A DNA stretch of 10,362 bases, taken from NCBI GenBank assembly GCA_050697275.1, contig JBOGZI010000293.1, forward strand, positions 1 through 10,362, written 5' to 3'. This stretch comes from JBOGZI01 sp050697275. Its GTDB lineage: Bacteria; Actinomycetota; Thermoleophilia; Solirubrobacterales; 70-9. Positions 6,825-10,362 of this stretch are shown here, piece by piece. The position numbers and the translations under genes are program-made. The notes below the pieces were generated by a model. That model worked only from the letters and a program-made list of their open reading frames with translations, searched no databases and was not told the DNA's origin. Each line of letters starts with the position of its first letter. Within the stretch, counting starts at the first letter, position 1.

Positions 6825-8047
6825 TGCGCAACCAGCCTGAACACCGGTCCGCTCAGGGAGGTGGCGTAGAGGCGTCCGGCCGAGTCCTCGCCGAAGGAGC
6901 TCAGCTGCGGCACCGAGAGCCCGAGCGGGCGATCGCCACGGGCGCCCTGCGGCGAGGGGACCAGGCTGCGCAGCTCGCCGCGGCAGAAGTCGCCATAGAG
7001 GTAGCGGCCGAACAGCGACGGCAGCGCCGGATCCCTCGAGACGTAGCCGCCGGTGACGGCACAGTTGCCGCCGCCGAGGCCGTAGGTGAGGATCGGCGCC
7101 ACCGCGTTGGCGGCCTCCTGGTCGTCGTTGAAGCGCTCGTCGCCCTCGAACGCCGACCAGCCGAAATTGGCCCCGGCCGTGCGCCCGGCCGGCAGGTAGT
7201 CGATCTCCTCCACGGCGTTCTGGCCGACGTCCCCGATCAGCAGCGCGCCGGTCTCGCGGTCGAAGCTGAACCGCCATGGGTTCCGCAGGCCGTAGTCGTA
7301 GACCTCCGGCCGGGCGCCGGAACGGCCGACGAAGGGGTTGTCCGCGGGCACCGAGTAGGGCCGTTGGTCGGCGGCGGTGTTTGTGGCCGCCGTTGATGAT
7401 GGCTTCGGATCGATCCGCAGGATCTTGCCGAGCAGCGAGCCCAGGTCCTGGCCGTTTCGCTCCGGGTCACCGGCGGCCCCGCCGTCGCCGGTGCCGATGT
7501 AGAGCTGGCCGTCCGGGCCGAAGAGGAGCAGGCCGCCGTTGTGGTTCGCCGCGAAGTCGTCCATCCGCAGCAGCTCGCGCCGGCCGGGGTCGACGGAGGT
7601 CCCGTCCTCGTTCGCCTCGAACTCGACCACGTGCTGGTCCTGCTCGGTGCCGGTGAAGTAGACGTAGAGCAGGCGCGAGTCCTGGAAGTCCGGTGCGAAG
7701 GCGATCGAGAGCAGCCCCTGCTCGCCACCTGCCGTGACCTCGTCGCTGAGGTCGAGCAAGGGCCGGTCGAGGGTGTGGCCATCGCGGACGATCCGCACCC
7801 GGCCGCCCTGCTCGACCACGTAGAGGTCCTCGGCCCCGGGCGCCTGGGTGAGATAGAGCGGCTGGTCGAAGTCGCCGATCTTCTCCAGCTTCACCCCGCC
7901 GGCGCCATCGCCGATCTTCCCCGCCGGGGCGGTGGCGGTCGTCGCGGGCTCCTCCGTCGGCTCGGTCACCAGCTCGGCGTCGTCCCCGCCGCATCCCGCG
8001 ACCGTCGCGCACAGCAGGCCTGTGAGCAGAGCCGCCCTGGCACTCAT
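6821..8047 (-). CDS. Glucose/sorbosone dehydrogenase-family beta-propeller lipoprotein (first of four)
   Basis: 408 residues. The N-terminus carries a lipoprotein signal with lipobox VAGC (Cys19), followed by an acidic/Thr-rich linker (about 22-50), so the propeller should be tethered outside the cytoplasmic membrane. Landmarks: GEQGLLSIAFAPDF (108-121), NHNGGLLLFGPDG with His169, GTGDGG with Asp188, DYGLRNPWRFSFD with Arg255-Asn256, GANFGW (292-297), CAVTGG...YGDFC with Cys329/Cys355, and SSFGED (383-388). It has no basic insert; the equivalent loop (215-229) is Ser/Thr/Ala-rich. It lies 43 bp after the upstream lipoprotein gene and 42 bp before the next propeller gene, consistent with one operon. 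The start ATG, preceded only by CCCGGG, is set by the lipoprotein signal. Substrate and need for PQQ cannot be told from sequence alone. Confidence 0.9.
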   Translation of the reverse strand: MSARAALLTGLLCATVAGCGGDDAELVTEPTEEPATTATAPAGKIGDGAGGVKLEKIGDFDQPLYLTQAPGAEDLYVVEQGGRVRIVRDGHTLDRPLLDLSDEVTAGGEQGLLSIAFAPDFQDSRLLYVYFTGTEQDQHVVEFEANEDGTSVDPGRRELLRMDDFAANHNGGLLLFGPDGQLYIGTGDGGAAGDPERNGQDLGSLLGKILRIDPKPSSTAATNTAADQRPYSVPADNPFVGRSGARPEVYDYGLRNPWRFSFDRETGALLIGDVGQNAVEEIDYLPAGRTAGANFGWSAFEGDERFNDDQEAANAVAPILTYGLGGGNCAVTGGYVSRDPALPSLFGRYLYGDFCRGELRSLVPSPQGARGDRPLGLSVPQLSSFGEDSAGRLYATSLSGPVFRLVAQ

Positions 8048-8090
8048 CCCGGGGACTCTACGAGGAGAGCGTTACGGGCCGCTAAATCGT

Positions 8091-8930
8091 CTAAGGGTTC
8101 TTCTTCTTCGAGCCGCCGCCCGCGCCGCCCGAGCCGCCGAGCTCCTCCTGCTGCTGCTCGGTGCCCGCCTGGCCGATGATGTCGCCCGACTCGATCTCGA
8201 CCACCTTGCCGGCGTCGTTCACACGGGTCTGCGGGGGCACGTCGGTGATCTGCACCACGAACTCGCCCTCCGGAACGCTGCCGTCGTCGGTGACCGCCAC
8301 CGCCTTGCCCTGGAGGCCGGCGGCGACGCGGTAGTGGACGGTGTAGGTGCCCGGCTGCACCGGGGTCACCTTCCAGACGATCTTGCGCGAGTCACCCGGC
8401 TCCACCGACCCGAAGCTGAAGGTATCGGTCTGCGCGGTCTCGGCCCCGCTGGGCCCGGCGATCTCGCCGGGCGGCGGGCGCCCCGCCTCGGTGCCCGCCA
8501 GGCGCGGGTACCCCTGCTCGAGGATCCAGACGGGCCGGGAGGGGACCGCCAGGCCGGGCTGCCGGGAGATCACCGAGAACGATCCCGCCGCCACCGGCTG
8601 TTCCTCCTCGGTCGCGGTGCCCTCGTCCTCGGCATCCTCGCTCGTGGTCGTCCCGGCGCCGGCGCCGGTGTCCTCGGTGTCCTCGCCGTTGCGGCTCGTG
8701 AACACGGTCACCGCGAGGTCCGGGATCGTCTCCTCGCCGCTGTTGAGCACCTCGAGGGTCAGGTTGGAGGTCTGCGCCAGCCGCTGCTTGCTCGGGAAGC
8801 TGGCGCCGGTGACTCGCACCGGGAAGTCGCCCTCGGGCTCGTCCTCGTCCTGGCGCTCGCCACCGCCGCAGGCGACGATGCCGGCTGTGCAGAGGGCGAC
8901 GATTAGCCCCATCCCTAGGCGATCGCGCAC
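8091..8930 (-). CDS. Lipoprotein of unknown function with acidic low-complexity segment
   Basis: 279 residues from a GTG at 8930. This start gives MRDRLGMGLIVALCTAGIVAC, a normal lipoprotein signal with lipobox IVAC (Cys21). An in-frame ATG at 8981 would add 17 residues with two glutamates, unusual ahead of a signal peptide; an ATG at 8912 lacks positive charge. After the lipid anchor come a short acidic linker, a beta-rich segment (SNLTLEVLNSGEETIPDLAV, about 55-74) like an immunoglobulin or CARDB-type fold, an Asp/Glu/Thr/Gly-rich run (about 81-111), then a second beta segment (about 168-213, including VEPGDSRKIVWKV). The C-terminus is Gln/Glu-rich, then GGSGGAGGGS and a KKKNP tail. I do not recognise the family. 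As first gene of the operon with the four propellers, it may be a scaffold or accessory protein for them, which is inference. Confidence 0.8.
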   Translation of the reverse strand: MRDRLGMGLIVALCTAGIVACGGGERQDEDEPEGDFPVRVTGASFPSKQRLAQTSNLTLEVLNSGEETIPDLAVTVFTSRNGEDTEDTGAGAGTTTSEDAEDEGTATEEEQPVAAGSFSVISRQPGLAVPSRPVWILEQGYPRLAGTEAGRPPPGEIAGPSGAETAQTDTFSFGSVEPGDSRKIVWKVTPVQPGTYTVHYRVAAGLQGKAVAVTDDGSVPEGEFVVQITDVPPQTRVNDAGKVVEIESGDIIGQAGTEQQQEELGGSGGAGGGSKKKNP

Positions 8931-8981
8931 TCGCAGGGAACGGGTTGTGGAGCCGCTCTCCTCCAAAGGCGGGCGGAACAT

Positions 8982-9136
8982 ACCAATACCTGCGCGATCC
9001 GGCCCCAGTCAGGCATACGACGGTTGGGGGTGGCGGGCGGGGGCACGATCACATAATCTTCATGTGCGTCGTCGCGGCGGCGCAGCGGGGCCGCGGCCTC
9101 CGATTCGCTGGGGGTTGGCGGTTCCGGAGGAGAGAA
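8982..9136. promoter_or_regulatory. Divergent promoter region between lipoprotein operon and YrbE operon
   Basis: About 150 bp between two divergent transcription units, so promoters for both should lie here. For the plus strand, CATAAT (9052-9057) matches a sigma-70 -10 box at five of six positions, but no good -35 is found at the right distance. It sits within a short inverted repeat CACAT-N7-ATGTG (9050-9066), which could be an operator. For the minus strand, a weak CTGACT / TATTGG pair with 18-bp spacing (roughly 8983-9012) would start transcription downstream of the ATG at 8981, favouring the GTG at 8930. None is firm. Confidence 0.3.
9126..9132 (+). promoter_or_regulatory. Ribosome binding site that fixes the first YrbE start
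   Basis: GGAGGAG, a near-perfect Shine-Dalgarno, lies 4 nt before the ATG at 9137 (6 nt if only GGAGG is counted). It decides against longer in-frame starts reaching back to 8945, which would run through the divergent promoter region. Confidence 0.8.
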
Positions 9137-9943
9137 ATGGTCAGATCCGTAGCCGACAGGGCATTTCTACCAGCGAAGTCGCTGTTCGAGCAGGTCGGCG
9201 ACATGATGATCCTGACCGCCAAGACGGTGGTCTCGGCGATCCGCCCGCCCTACCCCTACGGCGGCGAGTTCATCGGCCAGTTCCTCTTCGCGCTGCAGCT
9301 CTGCTGGTTCCCGATGATGATCTCGACGCTCGCCTTCGGCTTCGGCGCTCCGGGGCTGCAGGCCGCCAACTTCCTCTCCCTCTTCGGGGCGCTCGACCGG
9401 TTGGGCGGCTTCTTCGTCTTGGCCTCGATCCGCGAGTTCGCCCCCTTCGTAACCGCGGTCGTCGTCGCCGGCGTCGCCGGCACCGCGATCACCGCCGACC
9501 TCGGCGCCCGGAAGATCCGCGAGGAGCTCGACGCGCTCCAGGTGCTCGGCGTCGACCCGATCAAGAACCTGGTGGTGCCCCGCTTCCTGGCGCTGATGCT
9601 GATCACCGGCCTGATGGACATCTACGCGCTGATCTTCGGCATCGTCGGCGGGATCGGCGCGGAGATGCTCTACAACGAGCCGCTCGGAGGCTTCTTCGCA
9701 ACCCTCTTCAACAACGCTTCGGTAACGGACCTATGGGGCTCTGTGCTGAAGACGACCCTGTTCGGAGCGATCATCGCGATCGTCTGCTCCTACAAGGGGA
9801 TGAATGCCTCCGGCGGCGCCCAGGGGGTGGGGACCGCCGTCAATGAGGCGGTCGTGATCGCCTTCATGGGCGTGTTCGCGTTCAACTACGTCTTCACCCA
9901 AACTCTGCTCGCGACGCACCCCGAGCTCCAGGTGATCAAGTAA
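9137..9943 (+). CDS. YrbE/MlaE-family ABC transporter permease, first of pair (MCE lipid transport)
   Basis: A 268-residue integral membrane protein of the MlaE/YrbE family, the usual family length. In actinobacteria, YrbEA and YrbEB form the permease core of MCE transporters, which move lipids or sterols across the envelope with an MCE-protein hexamer and an ATPase. Landmarks: a soluble N-terminal helix region (1-40); hydrophobic segments at about 48-68, 103-120, 151-176, 207-217 and 238-256; the family loop REFAPFVTAVVVAGVAGTAI followed by ADLGARKIREELDALQVLGVDP (99-141), the likely ATPase-coupling region; and the C-terminal YKGMNASGGAQGVGTAVNEAVV (219-240). Its stop overlaps the next permease start (TAATG), so the two are translationally coupled. 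The cargo cannot be told because the MCE subunits lie outside the window. Confidence 0.95.
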   Translation: MVRSVADRAFLPAKSLFEQVGDMMILTAKTVVSAIRPPYPYGGEFIGQFLFALQLCWFPMMISTLAFGFGAPGLQAANFLSLFGALDRLGGFFVLASIREFAPFVTAVVVAGVAGTAITADLGARKIREELDALQVLGVDPIKNLVVPRFLALMLITGLMDIYALIFGIVGGIGAEMLYNEPLGGFFATLFNNASVTDLWGSVLKTTLFGAIIAIVCSYKGMNASGGAQGVGTAVNEAVVIAFMGVFAFNYVFTQTLLATHPELQVIK

Positions 9944-10362
9944 TGGGCGCGGGCTGGCTGGCGGTCCCGCGGGGCTGGCTCAACTCGATCGGCGAGATCT
10001 TCGGCTTCTGCACCCGGGTTGCCGGCCTGGTCTTCACGGGCCGCGTCTTCCAGTTCTTCGGCGAGGCCCTCCGTCAGACCGGCATCCTGATCCTCGGCTC
10101 GACGCTCGTGATCTGGGGCCTGGTCTTCATCCTCGGTCTCCAATGCGGGATCGAGGGGGCCTACTTCAACCGCTCCGTGGGCGCGCCCGCCTACGCCGGG
10201 GTGTTCGCGGCCTGGTGCGACCTGCGCGAGGTGATCCCATACGCCTTCGGCTACATGATGGCGGCCAAGGTCGGCACCGGGATCGTCGCCGAGCTGGGCT
10301 CGATGCGGATCTCCGACGAGATCGACGCGCTGGAGGTGATGGGCGTGCCGCCGATCAGCTTC
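9943..10362 (+). CDS. YrbE/MlaE-family ABC transporter permease, second of pair (partial, cut by window edge)
   Basis: An open frame from the ATG at 9943, overlapping the previous stop by one base, runs without a stop to the last base, giving the first 140 residues of a protein normally about 270-290 long. It begins MGAGWLAVPRGWLNSIGEIF, has hydrophobic segments at about 46-66 and 84-108, and contains the family coupling loop LREVIPYAFGYMMAAKVGTG, then IVAELGSMRISDEIDALEVMGV (94-135). This is the YrbEB partner that should dimerise with the upstream permease. The ribosome site (CAGGTG) is weak, fitting coupling by TAATG. Next genes are expected to be mceA-F type, not visible here. Confidence 0.93.
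   Translation, partial: MGAGWLAVPRGWLNSIGEIFGFCTRVAGLVFTGRVFQFFGEALRQTGILILGSTLVIWGLVFILGLQCGIEGAYFNRSVGAPAYAGVFAAWCDLREVIPYAFGYMMAAKVGTGIVAELGSMRISDEIDALEVMGVPPISF

Noticed and set aside
8945..9136. Upstream extension of the first YrbE permease
   Set aside because: The frame is open but has no family similarity and crosses the divergent promoter gap. A near-perfect Shine-Dalgarno at 9126-9132 fixes the start at 9137.

Overview
The window looks like chromosomal DNA from a high-GC actinobacterium. A deep-branching lineage such as Thermoleophilia (Solirubrobacterales/Gaiellales) is my best guess. The reasons are strong G/C third-position bias, a short type I glutamine synthetase, secreted proteins built from Cys-Pro-x-Gly modules, several exported dehydrogenase-like propellers, and the start of an actinobacterial-type MCE (YrbE) transporter operon. 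The lineage is inference; no rRNA or other marker is present.

Layout. (1) 55-1431, + strand: a type I glutamine synthetase, followed by a perfect 14-bp hairpin at 1459-1490. (2) 1580-2782, + strand: a secreted protein of unknown function whose C-terminal part is three copies of a two-cysteine module. (3) 2783-3038: a gap between convergent genes holding an elaborate dyad at 2835-2961, made of two mirror-image AT-rich palindromes around two direct repeats that are each small hairpins. (4) 3039-8930, - strand: an apparent five-gene operon read right to left. It encodes a lipoprotein with an acidic low-complexity segment, then four tandem paralogues of the soluble glucose/sorbosone dehydrogenase beta-propeller family (one lipoprotein, two with Sec-type signal peptides, one with an N-terminal membrane segment). 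(5) About 8931-9136: a divergent promoter region. (6) 9137 to the window end, + strand: two overlapping YrbE/MlaE-family ABC permease genes, the second cut by the window edge, as at the start of an mce operon.

How the genes work together. The glutamine synthetase assimilates ammonium and looks unrelated to the rest. The five minus-strand genes are tightly spaced (43, 42, -1 and 87 bp) and all products appear to be exported, so they probably form one envelope-associated set of sugar- or aldehyde-oxidising or binding propellers. The four propellers keep the His, Asp and Arg-Asn of the dehydrogenase active site. By my recollection of the family they lack the C-terminal Lys and Arg-x-Arg residues that hold PQQ, so the usual 'PQQ-dependent' label is uncertain. 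The divergent YrbE pair should form the membrane channel of a lipid importer whose MCE subunits would lie beyond the right edge.

The most unusual items are the four-fold propeller tandem with differing export signals and lysine/arginine-rich loops, the 127-nt intergenic dyad, and the mixed regulatory residues of the glutamine synthetase. No tRNA, rRNA, CRISPR array, transposase or phage gene is visible.
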